Shown: one piece after another, positions 32,056 to 40,737 of the stretch
Position numbering within the stretch: the first letter of the stretch is position 1
Layout: each line of letters starts with the position of its first letter
Origin: Bog-756 sp963713625
GTDB taxonomy: Bacteria; Actinomycetota; Acidimicrobiia; Acidimicrobiales; RAAP-2
Reading direction: 5' to 3'
NCBI GenBank assembly: GCA_963713625.1
Contig: CAVQMN010000004.1
Coordinates: forward strand, 186,001-250,000
Length of the DNA stretch: 64,000 nucleotides
Program-made: the position numbers and the translations under genes
The notes under the pieces: model-generated
Seen by the model: only the letters and a program-made list of their open reading frames with translations
Told to the model about the DNA's origin: nothing
The model's database searches: none

Positions 32056-32826
32056 ATGCATTCGCTGACCGAACGGCAACAATACGCTGACCCCCGGAAC
32101 ACCGAGATCGAGCTCGATCTGGTCATCCCCGCCCTCAACGAGGAACAGCGGATCGGCACCACGATCGACGCCGTCATCGAAAAGGCGGTCGATTCCGGGC
32201 TGGGCCTCCGCATCCTGGTGGTGGACAACGGATGCGTCGACGCCACGGCCGAAGTGGCCAGCCGACACCCGAATTCACACGTCCCGGTAGAGGTCATCAG
32301 CTGTCGGACCCGCGGGAAGGGCGCCGCCGTCCGGACCGGAATCGCACGGTCCACTGCGCCGTTCGTCGGCTACTACGACGCTGATCAGTCCACCCCGCCG
32401 GCGGCCATAAAATCAGGGGTCGATCTGCTCCGCTCGGGCTGGGAGGTTGTCATCGGCTCGCGTCGGTGCACCGGCGCGGAGTACGCCGTTCCCCAGGGAG
32501 GCCTTCGCCAGCTGGGGAGCTTTGCCTTCCGGAAGATGGCGTCCGAGCTCTGTGGCCCGGTGACCGATACCCAATGCGGGTTCAAACTGTTCCACTCGCA
32601 CGTGGCCAAAGACCTCTTTGCCTCCACCACGCTCACCGGATTCGCGTTCGATGTCGAGGTTGTGGCCCAGGCCTACCGGCGCAAGCACCAGATGATCGAA
32701 CTCCCTGTGCAATGGAGCGATAGTCCCGAGTCGTCGTTCCGGCCTCTCGTCGACGGCCTGAAGTCCTTCCGCGAGCTGCGGGAGATCCGCAGTGCACTGG
32801 CCCGTCCGCGCTCGAAGGAATCGTAG
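32056..32826 (+). CDS. GT2 family glycosyltransferase, dolichyl/polyprenyl-phosphate glucose-synthase-like
   Basis: A 256-residue GT-A transferase. The opening 'LDLVIPALNEEQRIG', 'ILVVDNGCVDAT', 'GKGAAVRTGI', the metal-binding 'YYDADQST', and 'GSRRC' match polyprenyl-phosphate hexose synthases (DPG/DPM type), which load a sugar from a nucleotide donor onto a lipid phosphate at the inner face of the membrane. No membrane helix is present, as in soluble members. It heads the operon. Its lipid-linked sugar could supply the GT39-like enzyme two genes downstream; this is an inference. The ATG at 32056 is preferred over a TTG at 32047. Confidence 0.85.
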   Translation: MHSLTERQQYADPRNTEIELDLVIPALNEEQRIGTTIDAVIEKAVDSGLGLRILVVDNGCVDATAEVASRHPNSHVPVEVISCRTRGKGAAVRTGIARSTAPFVGYYDADQSTPPAAIKSGVDLLRSGWEVVIGSRRCTGAEYAVPQGGLRQLGSFAFRKMASELCGPVTDTQCGFKLFHSHVAKDLFASTTLTGFAFDVEVVAQAYRRKHQMIELPVQWSDSPESSFRPLVDGLKSFRELREIRSALARPRSKES

Positions 32827-34296
32827 ATGTTCGGCAGACCGAAGCGATCGTTGCTGGTCATCCTCAATTGGCGCGACCTGAAGCACCCCGACGGCGGAGG
32901 GGCCGAGGTGGTCTGCGAACGGCTGGCCCGATCGTTCGTCGGGAAAGGTCACGACGTCGTGCTGTTGTCCGCCGCGGTGCGGGGCGAGTGCCACCGGGAG
33001 CGGACCGACGGCTACATGATCATCCGACGGGGCAGCCGCTTTACCGTCTATCCCTGGGCCCTGCTGTGGTTGCGCCTCCACCGAAATCAGATCATCGGGG
33101 TGATCGACTCCCAAAACGGTATTCCCTTCTTCTCGCCGTTTGCCCTGCGTCCGAAGACGCCGGTTCTGATGTTGCTCCACCACATCCACCAGGATCAGTT
33201 CTCGCTCTACTTCTCTCCGCTCATGGCTATGGTCGGTCGTTGGCTCGAACGGTACGGGTCCCGGCTCGTCTACCGCGATCGCACCATCGTGGCCGTCTCA
33301 CCATCCACCCGGGCGCGGGCGCGCCGGGTGCTGGGGCTCAAGGGAGACATCGTCGTGGTCCCGCCCGGGTCCGACGCCATCGTCTCGACCCTTCTGTCCA
33401 AGAGACGGCGTTCGGAGCACGAATCCATTGTCTGCGTGGGGCGACTGGTCCCGCACAAGCACACCGCGTCGATCATCGAGGCGATTCCACCACTGCTGGG
33501 CCAATTTCCGGACATCCAGGTGCATTTCGTCGGGGATGGCCCGGAGCGGTCAGCACTCGAGGCACTGGTCGAATCGCTCGGGTTGGGGGACCACGTCACG
33601 CTCCACGGCTCGGTCACTTCGTCCGAGCGTGACCGGATCCTGCACACTGCCTGGCTGTCGGTGAATGCCTCCGAGGGAGAGGGCTGGGGACTTTCGGTGG
33701 TCGAGGCCAACGCCGTCGGGGTCCCGGTACTCGCCTATCGGCGACCGGGCCTCCGCGACTCCATACGCGACGGAGAGACGGGCTGGCTGATCGAAGAAAC
33801 CCAAGACCTCAGCCCGGCCATCGCCGATGCGCTCCGACAGATGGGAGACCCGGAGGCGGCCACGGCGTTGGGTACGAGAACCGGACAATGGGCGGCCCAG
33901 TTCACCTGGGACAAGATGGCCGACCAGATCCTCCTCCTCCTGGCGGCTGAAGGGGGCCGTCTGGCCCAGTCACCCAACAACCGCCGCACGGCGACGGACC
34001 TCGCCACGGTTGTCCGGATGCCCGTGGATCTCCTCCCGGAAGGGTTTGTCCCCACATTCCGCCACACCGATCGGTGCGAGGTCGGCGATGTCGACCTCGT
34101 GGTCCTGCTCCGGAACACCGACATGGACGCGGCCAGGGACGCACTCAGGAGGGCCGGTTTCTCCAGACGGGGCATCTTCGACGAACGGCTGCAGATATCG
34201 GTGGCCCGCCATATCGATCTGGTGTCGCCCACGGTGCAGGCATCGACGAAGGCTGAGGAGCCTCAACCCCTTCACAAGAACTCGCTTGCCGGCTGA
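32827..34296 (+). CDS. GT4 family glycosyltransferase with C-terminal extension
   Basis: A 489-residue GT-B transferase whose ATG abuts the previous stop. The N-terminal domain has 'HPDGGGAEVVCERLARSFV'. The C-terminal donor site shows 'VCVGRLVPHKHTASIIEA', 'VHFVGDGPERSAL', and the ExxxxxxxE region in 'SEGEGWGLSVVEANAVGVP'. Residues about 385-489, after the usual end of the fold, form an extra region without recognised similarity ('GDVDLVVLLRNTDMDAARDAL'). It may extend lipid-linked glycans or polysaccharide repeats; the donor sugar is unknown. The stop overlaps the next ATG by one base. Confidence 0.88.
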   Translation: MFGRPKRSLLVILNWRDLKHPDGGGAEVVCERLARSFVGKGHDVVLLSAAVRGECHRERTDGYMIIRRGSRFTVYPWALLWLRLHRNQIIGVIDSQNGIPFFSPFALRPKTPVLMLLHHIHQDQFSLYFSPLMAMVGRWLERYGSRLVYRDRTIVAVSPSTRARARRVLGLKGDIVVVPPGSDAIVSTLLSKRRRSEHESIVCVGRLVPHKHTASIIEAIPPLLGQFPDIQVHFVGDGPERSALEALVESLGLGDHVTLHGSVTSSERDRILHTAWLSVNASEGEGWGLSVVEANAVGVPVLAYRRPGLRDSIRDGETGWLIEETQDLSPAIADALRQMGDPEAATALGTRTGQWAAQFTWDKMADQILLLLAAEGGRLAQSPNNRRTATDLATVVRMPVDLLPEGFVPTFRHTDRCEVGDVDLVVLLRNTDMDAARDALRRAGFSRRGIFDERLQISVARHIDLVSPTVQASTKAEEPQPLHKNSLAG

Positions 34297-35954
34297 TGAC
34301 CGAAGAGCTCGGCCCGAGCGGCACCGCTCTCCTCCCCCCGAGGGAGGTCCCTTCCCTTCCCGACGCCACCTGGCCGCCGGTTCAGCCACGCCGCTCCGTG
34401 CCCCGTGGCGCCCGCCCACGCACGAGGCCGCCGGCCGGAAGACGGTTCCTCGACCACCGGGTGGTGGTGATCGCCGGTATCGGTGCCGTGGCGGTGCTGG
34501 CCCGCCTCATCGCCCTGAAAACGTCCAACGATCTCTTCATCGATGAGATCACCTACTCCAACATCGCCATCAACATCGCCCACGGGCACGGCGTCACCCT
34601 CTATGGCCAGCCGTTCGAGCTCCATCCTCCGGCCGGTTTCGGCCTCTTCGCCTTGGTGATCAAGGTCTTCGGACTCCATGGTGGAACCGAATCGGTCATC
34701 TTCAGTCTCCGCAACGTCGATGTCGTCCTCGGTTCCGTTACCTGCGTGCTGACCTTCCTCCTGGTGGACCGGGCCGCATCCCGCAGGGTGGCGGTGATCG
34801 CTGCCCTCCTGATGGCCATCGACCCCCTGGCCATCACCTACGACAGCCGGGTGATGCTCGAGGCCCCGGCCCAGCTTGCCACCATCACCACCTTTCTCCT
34901 GCTGGCGGCGGCCGCAAGCGCTCGCGTGGCCAGCCCCACCCGATGGCGCTGGCTGGTGGCCGCGGGCGTGGCCGCCGCCGTGGTGTTCTGCACCAAGGAG
35001 ACCTTCGGTCTGGTCGTCGGTCTGGCCCTCGTTCTCATGGTGCTCACCGGCTGGGTCGTGAGCCGACGTGAGGCCGTCGTCGTGCTCGGAGTGGCGGTCG
35101 TCGGCTACGGGATTTCGGTCGTCACCATGGGCCTGTCCTACGGGTTCGGAGTCTGGTGGCAGGACCAGATCGGCGGTGCCTCCCGTCTCGTCGGCACCAA
35201 GCAGATCACCGGATTCAACTCTCCCCAGGTGCATGTCACGATCGTGTCCAGGTTCCTCGCCGACCTTCCCACCTTCGCCGTGAGCTACCTGATCCTCGGA
35301 TTCGGGATCTGGGCTGCGCTCGGCCTCCTGATCAGGCTGAAGCCATGGCGGCCCCGTTTCGCACCGATGGAGTTGCAAGCCCAGGTGACCGTGCTCGTGG
35401 CCCTGTGGACGGTGTCCGCCGCCGCCTATCTCGTCTATGCCACCCTCATCGGCACCATCGAGGAGCAGATGTACTACATCCTGCTGCTCCCTTCAGCCAT
35501 CAGCCTCTGTCTGTGGTTCGCGGCCGGGTTCGGGCCCCGACCCCGCCAATGGCGGAAGATCGGGGTGGTCCTGGTGGCCCTGGCCCTGCTCTTCGACGCG
35601 GCGGTGTGGGCCAATGTCCACTCGCGTCAGGACGACGAATATCGGCAGATGTTGGCCTGGGAGGCCGTCCACGTTCCCCCGACAGCCGTCGTCTCCGCCA
35701 CCGAGGACCTGTCCCAGTTCCTGCTGTCGAGGGGAGTCATCGGCCAGTGGAACTCTGTTCCCGAGCTCAAGGCACACCACGTCGACTACGTGATCGTCAA
35801 CATGTCGCTCGTCAACCAGGGATACGGGCTGGCCGGCCCCGCGTTCGAAGCCGCCCTGGCGCATCAGGGCCATCTGGTCTACGAGGCCAACGGTCCCACC
35901 GACATCAGTCTCCGCATCTACGACGTGCGGTCGATCACGGGTGGCTCCCGATGA
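34296..35954 (+). CDS. Polytopic GT39-like (ArnT/PMT-type) glycosyltransferase
   Basis: A 552-residue membrane protein with about ten to twelve hydrophobic helices. The first extracytoplasmic loop contains 'NDLFIDEITYSNIAINIAHG', the acidic catalytic-type motif of GT-C enzymes (ArnT, protein-O-mannosyltransferase), followed by 'LHPPAGFGLFALVIKVFG' and 'VDRAASRRVAVIAALLMAID'. These enzymes take sugars from polyprenyl-phosphate carriers and attach them outside the membrane to lipid, protein or glycan. The acceptor is unknown. The GT2 upstream may make its donor. The start overlaps the GT4 stop (TGATG) and its own stop overlaps the next ATG (ATGA). Confidence 0.8.
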   Translation: MTEELGPSGTALLPPREVPSLPDATWPPVQPRRSVPRGARPRTRPPAGRRFLDHRVVVIAGIGAVAVLARLIALKTSNDLFIDEITYSNIAINIAHGHGVTLYGQPFELHPPAGFGLFALVIKVFGLHGGTESVIFSLRNVDVVLGSVTCVLTFLLVDRAASRRVAVIAALLMAIDPLAITYDSRVMLEAPAQLATITTFLLLAAAASARVASPTRWRWLVAAGVAAAVVFCTKETFGLVVGLALVLMVLTGWVVSRREAVVVLGVAVVGYGISVVTMGLSYGFGVWWQDQIGGASRLVGTKQITGFNSPQVHVTIVSRFLADLPTFAVSYLILGFGIWAALGLLIRLKPWRPRFAPMELQAQVTVLVALWTVSAAAYLVYATLIGTIEEQMYYILLLPSAISLCLWFAAGFGPRPRQWRKIGVVLVALALLFDAAVWANVHSRQDDEYRQMLAWEAVHVPPTAVVSATEDLSQFLLSRGVIGQWNSVPELKAHHVDYVIVNMSLVNQGYGLAGPAFEAALAHQGHLVYEANGPTDISLRIYDVRSITGGSR

Positions 35955-38584
35955 CCTCGGTGGCCGCCACGCAACCGGGCGTCGAGGCCGGGCGGCCCGA
36001 CACCGGTCAAGGGTCGAAGACTCCCGCCAGGCGGGTGGGTGACGAGGCGGTGGTGGTGTCCTCCGCCGGTGTGATGTCCCTGCTCAACTATGCCTACACC
36101 CTCATCATCCTCTGGCTGCTTCCGACACGGGAGTTCGCCGAGGTCGGATCCATCTCCGCGCTGCTCCTCATCTGCGGGACCATCGCCGGTGCCGCCCTCC
36201 CCTGGGTGCTGGCCCAAGAGGTGCTGCACTCCAAGCAGGACCGGCCACGTCGGCGCGCCGCGGTGACATTCTGCCTGTTCGCCACCGTCCTCCAAGGGGT
36301 GGCGGCGGGACTGGCCACCTGTCTCATCGTGGCACGGTACGCCAGCAGCAACGGCGTGCTCATGGCCGCGTTCTGCTCGGTCCTCCTGATATTTGTGGCC
36401 GCCACCGTGACCGGGTACTTCCAGGGCAACGAGTCGTTCCGCATCATCGCGCTGCTCCGGGTGGCCGAGGTGGTGGTGAAGCTCGGTGCCGGCATCGGGC
36501 TGGTGCTGCTCGGCACCGGCGCCAGCGGCGCCATCGCCGGATTCGCCCTGGGTGCCGGCGTCGTCGCCGGCGTGGGACTGGTCGCCATGGTCCCCGATCT
36601 CCAATGGTCCTGGTCGGCTGTGGCCGGCCGCCACCTGTGGGCCAGCACGCAGGGACTGATGGCCATCCAGGCCGGCGTGGCCATCCTGGCCAGCATGGAC
36701 GTGGTGATCGGCAGCCTGATCCTCGGCGCCCAGCCGGCCATGGCCACCTACCTGGCGGCCAACGTCCTGGGCCGGGTTCCGGTCTTCATCGGCGGTGCCC
36801 TCTCGATCATCATCTTCCCCAGGATGATCGCCCGTCGGGCCCATCCCTCCGTCGTGATCCGCGAGAGCATGGCGCTCTATCTGAAGCTCTGCATCCCGCT
36901 CACGCTGTGCACGATGACCCTTCCCCGGTCGATCGTCGACGCCATCTTTCCGGCCCGCTACGGCGATGTCGCCGCCATCCTGCCGTGGTCGGCGCTCGCC
37001 GGATTCATGATGGGGGTGGTCAATATCACCACCACCTACTTTCAGGCAGCAGGCATCTTCCGGCGAACGACCTACCAGTTGGCTCTCGGGGTCGCCGTCT
37101 GCGGGCTTCTTGACGTCGGCGGGCTGCTGGTCCACGGAGTGTTGGGCTTGGCCATCGCCGTCGCCGTCGGCGGCACGCTGATGGCCGCCGTGCTGATCAG
37201 GGAGATCTGGCGCGTCTGGCCCGGAAGCCTCCGGCGCATCCCCGGGGCGGGCGTGGTGATGACGGTGGTGTGCCTCCCGCTCGTCCTGGTGCGCGACCAC
37301 ATCCTGCTGTGGGTGTTGTGGGCGGGCGTATGCGGAGTGCTCTTCTGCCTCCGGGGCCTTCTCAATGTTTCGTCCGCCGGGCACGCCGAGGGACCGGTGA
37401 GGCCCCGGGTTCTCCATCTCGGGTACGAGGACCCCCGGCGTCCGGGCGCAGGGGGCGGGTCGGTGCGCACCCACGAGATCAACCGCAGGCTGGCCGATTC
37501 GTTCGAGATCACCGTGGTCTGCGCCCGTTTCCGGCAGAGTCGCGCCCGGGAAGAAGACGGGGTCCGCTATGTCCACGTCGGCCTCGCCGGCCTGCCCGGC
37601 GGGGACTTCACCGAGCGATTGGCGTATTTCGCCCTCATTCCGTGGGCCCTGTTCCGATACCGGTCGGATCTGGTCGTCGAGGACTTCGGTGCTCCATTTT
37701 CGAGCGTTGCCGTTCCCTGGATGACGACGCGTCCGGTGCTCGGCGTCGTCCAATGGTTGTTCGCCAAGGAGAAGAGCCGCCAGTACCACGTGCCGTTCTC
37801 CTGGATGGAGCGCATAGGCGTGCGCTCCCACGACCAGATGATCGCCGTCTCCGAGGACCTGGGCCTCGCCCTGTCCGATCTCAATCCCCGGGCCAGGGTG
37901 GCCGTCATCACCAACGGGCTGGACGCCGGCGCCTTCACCGGATACGAATGCCCCCGAGCGGGCATCTTCTACCTCGGGCGCCTCGAGATCGCCCAGAAAG
38001 GGCTCGATCTCCTCCTCGAGGCGTTCGCCGCAGTCGTCGGCGATATCGATCAGGCGCTCGTCATTGCCGGAGACGGCCCCGATGACCGGGCCCTCAGGGA
38101 TCTGGCCCGGTCCCTCGGCATCGGGGACCGGGTCGAGTTCATCGGGCGGGTGGCCGCCGACCACAGGTTCGAGCGGCTGGCCTCCGCCGATCTGGTGGCC
38201 ATGCCCAGCCGGTACGAGACGTTCGGGATGGTGGCCGCCGAATCGTTGGCCGTGGGCACGCCGGTGGTGGCCTTCGACATTCCCTGCCTCCGCGCCCTCA
38301 TCGACAACGAGGTCGGAGCGTGTGTCACCGCCTTCGATGTGAGCCAGTTCTCGGACGCCCTGCGTTCGCTCTGCCTCGACGGGGCCCGGCGCCGACATCT
38401 CGGTGCCGCCGGACCGGCCCGGGTGGCCGCCCTGCGTTGGGACGACCTCGCAGCCGAGCAGGGCCTGATCTACCAGGAACTGGTCGGAGGCAAGGCCGTC
38501 CCCACCCCGGCGCCCGACCCCGGCGACCACCGGGAGGCCGTACAAGCGGTCGTCCCCCTGACGGCCATGGCCCCCGAATGGTAA
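35951..38584 (+). CDS. Fusion of Wzx-like flippase and GT4 glycosyltransferase
   Basis: An 877-residue protein. Residues about 35-475 form a polysaccharide-export flippase (Wzx/MATE-like) with twelve to fourteen helices: 'VSSAGVMSLLNYAYTLIILWLL', 'VLAQEVLH', 'TVTGYFQGNESFRI'. Residues about 485-850 form a complete GT-B transferase: 'RVLHLGYEDPRRPGAGGGSVRTHEI', 'FYLGRLEIAQKGLDLLLEAFA', and the donor-site 'MPSRYETFGMVAAESLAVGTPV'. The frame is continuous with no stop or start in the linker. The ATG overlaps the GT39-like stop as ATGA. These two activities are normally separate proteins; here the last glycosylation step and lipid-linked glycan flipping would be physically joined. The GT domain should face the cytosol. 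Confidence 0.85.
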   Translation: MTSVAATQPGVEAGRPDTGQGSKTPARRVGDEAVVVSSAGVMSLLNYAYTLIILWLLPTREFAEVGSISALLLICGTIAGAALPWVLAQEVLHSKQDRPRRRAAVTFCLFATVLQGVAAGLATCLIVARYASSNGVLMAAFCSVLLIFVAATVTGYFQGNESFRIIALLRVAEVVVKLGAGIGLVLLGTGASGAIAGFALGAGVVAGVGLVAMVPDLQWSWSAVAGRHLWASTQGLMAIQAGVAILASMDVVIGSLILGAQPAMATYLAANVLGRVPVFIGGALSIIIFPRMIARRAHPSVVIRESMALYLKLCIPLTLCTMTLPRSIVDAIFPARYGDVAAILPWSALAGFMMGVVNITTTYFQAAGIFRRTTYQLALGVAVCGLLDVGGLLVHGVLGLAIAVAVGGTLMAAVLIREIWRVWPGSLRRIPGAGVVMTVVCLPLVLVRDHILLWVLWAGVCGVLFCLRGLLNVSSAGHAEGPVRPRVLHLGYEDPRRPGAGGGSVRTHEINRRLADSFEITVVCARFRQSRAREEDGVRYVHVGLAGLPGGDFTERLAYFALIPWALFRYRSDLVVEDFGAPFSSVAVPWMTTRPVLGVVQWLFAKEKSRQYHVPFSWMERIGVRSHDQMIAVSEDLGLALSDLNPRARVAVITNGLDAGAFTGYECPRAGIFYLGRLEIAQKGLDLLLEAFAAVVGDIDQALVIAGDGPDDRALRDLARSLGIGDRVEFIGRVAADHRFERLASADLVAMPSRYETFGMVAAESLAVGTPVVAFDIPCLRALIDNEVGACVTAFDVSQFSDALRSLCLDGARRRHLGAAGPARVAALRWDDLAAEQGLIYQELVGGKAVPTPAPDPGDHREAVQAVVPLTAMAPEW

Positions 38585-38645
38585 GGCCCGGCCGGGCTGA
38601 CCGTGCCGTTCTTCGAGACCCCCACAAGCACAGTTTGGAGTTCAG

Positions 38646-39458
38646 ATGACTTTTGAACCGGAGGAACAGACCGGCGCTCCCGTCGCCGACTGCATCGTCG
38701 TACTCGGGGACAGCAGCTCTTCGGGCTTCGGCACCGGCGGCCGGGGGTATCCCGTCCTGGTCGGCGAAGCCCTCGGAGCGACCAGGGTGGAGAACCTCGC
38801 CAAGTTCGGCCAGACCACCAAGATGATGCTCGACGAGGACCTGCCCCTGATCCCTGCCCTGCGACCCGATGTCGTCATCGTCCAGGCCGGGATGGGCGAT
38901 TCCCTGCCCCATCCCGGGGAGCGGGTGCAGCGCTTCCTCGAGCGGTTCGTCCCGAGCACCTGGCATGGCGTCAACGGCCTCGAACGACGGGCCTACTTCT
39001 CGGGAACCCGTCGGCGGCGTGCCCGGCAGTGGGTGGTCGCCGAATTCAAGACGACGCTCAAGCGGGCGCTGATCCTGCTGACCGGAGGATTCACGCGATC
39101 GAATCCGGACGAGTTCCGAACCTCCCTCGACCAGCTGCTGACCGCCCTCGAGGGCATCAGCCCGGTCGTCGTGTGCATCGGGCTCTTCGACGTGGATCAG
39201 CACGTCTTCCCGAAGCAGCACACGTTGAATGTCCCCTTCCGGACGCAGCGGTACCGGGTGCTGGCCGAACATCCGCGGGTCATCCCGGCGGAGATCGACG
39301 AGCACCTCCACCACTGGGACGACTTCCTGGGCGACCACGGCCACTGGAACGCCTCTGGCCATGCCGCGGTGGCCGGCCAGGTCCTCCTGGCCCTCCGGTC
39401 GCAATGGCCGGAGCTGGCCGTACCGGTAGCGCGTCACCACCAGGTCGGGACGGTCTGA
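38646..39458 (+). CDS. SGNH/GDSL-family hydrolase-like protein
   Basis: A 270-residue cytoplasmic-looking protein of the SGNH fold. Block I is 'VVLGDSSSSGFGTGGRGYP' with the nucleophile Ser near residue 23, 'VENLAKFGQTT' follows, block III is replaced by 'VQAGMGDSL', and the C-terminal Asp/His pair lies in 'DHGHWNASGHAAVA'. There is no signal peptide. Members deacetylate or esterify sugars and lipids. In this operon it may act on acetylated glycan intermediates, by inference. GGAG lies 6 bases before the ATG, and the gap to the fusion gene is 61 bases. Confidence 0.75.
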   Translation: MTFEPEEQTGAPVADCIVVLGDSSSSGFGTGGRGYPVLVGEALGATRVENLAKFGQTTKMMLDEDLPLIPALRPDVVIVQAGMGDSLPHPGERVQRFLERFVPSTWHGVNGLERRAYFSGTRRRRARQWVVAEFKTTLKRALILLTGGFTRSNPDEFRTSLDQLLTALEGISPVVVCIGLFDVDQHVFPKQHTLNVPFRTQRYRVLAEHPRVIPAEIDEHLHHWDDFLGDHGHWNASGHAAVAGQVLLALRSQWPELAVPVARHHQVGTV

Positions 39459-39500
39459 CTTCCCTGCGTCGGGCCACCGACCGACGGAGACCGGGGATGG

Positions 39501-39938
39501 CTACCGGTGCGCCTTGCCATCCAGTCCGTTGAGGACACGGCGCAACAGCGTGGCCTCGGATTCGGACAGTCCCTCCACGAAGCAGCGCAGGGCGGCATCC
39601 GGATCGCCGTCCTCGCCGAGCGCCTTGCGCATGAGGACCGCGGTGTGGGCCCCTTTGCTCCCGACGGTGGTGAACCGGATGGTCCGGCCGTCCATCCTGC
39701 GCTTGAGCATTCCCTTGTGCACGAGGCGGTCCAGGATGGTGGCCACCGTCGTATAGGCGTACCCGGGCAGGGCACCGGCGACGTCCCGCACCGAGACCTC
39801 GCCAGCCCCGGACTCCCACACGATCTCCATCACCCGGCGCTCCAGATCTCCGAGCCTGGCCACACCGCAGGCACAGTCCTCACAACCGCAAGGGTCGCAC
39901 GTGCACATCGGGTTGTCGCACGCCGAGCTCGTGCTCAT
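39501..39938 (-). CDS. BlaI/MecI/CopY-family repressor with Cys-rich N-terminus
   Basis: A 145-residue winged-helix repressor of the BlaI/MecI/CopY family: 'LGDLERRVMEIVWE', 'VSVRDVAGALPGYAYTTVATI', 'RLVHKGMLKRRMDG', then a dimerising C-terminal helix pair. Unlike BlaI, its first 25 residues hold seven cysteines (positions 7, 12, 14, 17, 19, 22, 24; CxCxxCxCxxCxC), apparently a thiol metal site or redox switch similar in idea to CopY's C-terminal site. GAGGAA precedes the ATG. It follows two membrane-protein genes, whose promoter region has TACTAC/GTAGTA half-sites suited to this family, so derepression by copper, zinc or oxidants is plausible. No BlaR-type sensor is present. Confidence 0.83.
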   Translation of the reverse strand: MSTSSACDNPMCTCDPCGCEDCACGVARLGDLERRVMEIVWESGAGEVSVRDVAGALPGYAYTTVATILDRLVHKGMLKRRMDGRTIRFTTVGSKGAHTAVLMRKALGEDGDPDAALRCFVEGLSESEATLLRRVLNGLDGKAHR

Positions 39939-40056
39939 GCTGGGCTTCCTCGTTCTTCATCAGGTGTCGGAGGGGTGAATTCTACTTCCCGGCGACGAGA
40001 TCCGATCGTGGTGCCGGCAGGACAGGGACGGCGGTTCATCAGGTCGGGGTCCCGTT

Positions 40057-40734
40057 TCAGATCATCAGGAGGAGGGTGAACCCCATGGCCACGCACATGA
40101 CGACGTGGCTCACGTCCACCAGCCACGGCGTGGCCACGATCCCGTCGAGGGCGGCCGCCGGTCCGGACCCCCGCACCGGTTGCACCGGGCCGGCGGGCGA
40201 TCCGGGGGCGACGGCCATGGCATAGGCCGGGGCGTGGCTCCCGAAATGGGACGCGCCCTTGTTGGGAGAGGCCAGCGTGAAGATGGCCGAGGCGAACAGG
40301 ACTGACGCCACCAGCAGGGCGAGCCCCGGATCGAGCCTCGCTCCCGTCGAAGACGACGACATGGCCATCACCCGGGCCGACGGCACCATGGGGAACCGGT
40401 ACATCAGGAGCATGGCGAAGTTCATGACGGCGTGGATCAGCGCGTGCGGAAGATGGAGGCCGTACCGCACGACCGATTGGACGCTCTCCACCAGGAACCA
40501 GACCAGGAGGGCGCCGAAGATGATCTCCCACATGGCGCGGGGCCCGAAGGCCCACTGGCCGACGAACATTCCGGCCATGGCCACGCCCATGAAGATATGG
40601 GAGACCTCGACATCCCGGCCCACCGTCCGGTGGGCGGCCAGCGAGAGGATCAGCAGGGCCAGGCAGTAGGCGGCGACGATGAGCATCACTGCACCGAACA
40701 GGTAGTACAGCCACGAGGGGGTCGACATGGCCAC
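40057..40734 (-). CDS. DUF5134-like membrane protein
   Basis: A 225-residue protein with about six membrane helices that resembles DUF5134, an actinobacterial membrane family of unknown function. Histidines in or near helices ('EVSHIFMGVAMAGMF', 'HALIHAVMNFAMLLMYRF', 'DVSHVVMCVAMG') and several Met residues could bind a metal such as copper. It starts with a GTG 3 bases after the preceding gene's stop, behind GGGGAGG, so the two are translated together. The Cys-rich BlaI-like repressor gene lies 118 bases downstream. Confidence 0.65.
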   Translation of the reverse strand: MAMSTPSWLYYLFGAVMLIVAAYCLALLILSLAAHRTVGRDVEVSHIFMGVAMAGMFVGQWAFGPRAMWEIIFGALLVWFLVESVQSVVRYGLHLPHALIHAVMNFAMLLMYRFPMVPSARVMAMSSSSTGARLDPGLALLVASVLFASAIFTLASPNKGASHFGSHAPAYAMAVAPGSPAGPVQPVRGSGPAAALDGIVATPWLVDVSHVVMCVAMGFTLLLMI

Positions 40735-40737
40735 CGG

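Noticed and set aside
35156..35950. Extension of the fusion protein frame into the GT39-like gene
   Set aside because: The upstream 265 codons overlap a well-supported gene in another frame. The ATGA at 35951 is the natural start.
35918..38545. An 875-codon open frame antisense to the flippase-GT4 fusion gene
   Set aside because: It is a by-product of GC-rich codon usage on the other strand. It has no recognisable domain, is Gly/Asp/His-rich, and lies opposite a gene with full flippase and GT4 motifs.
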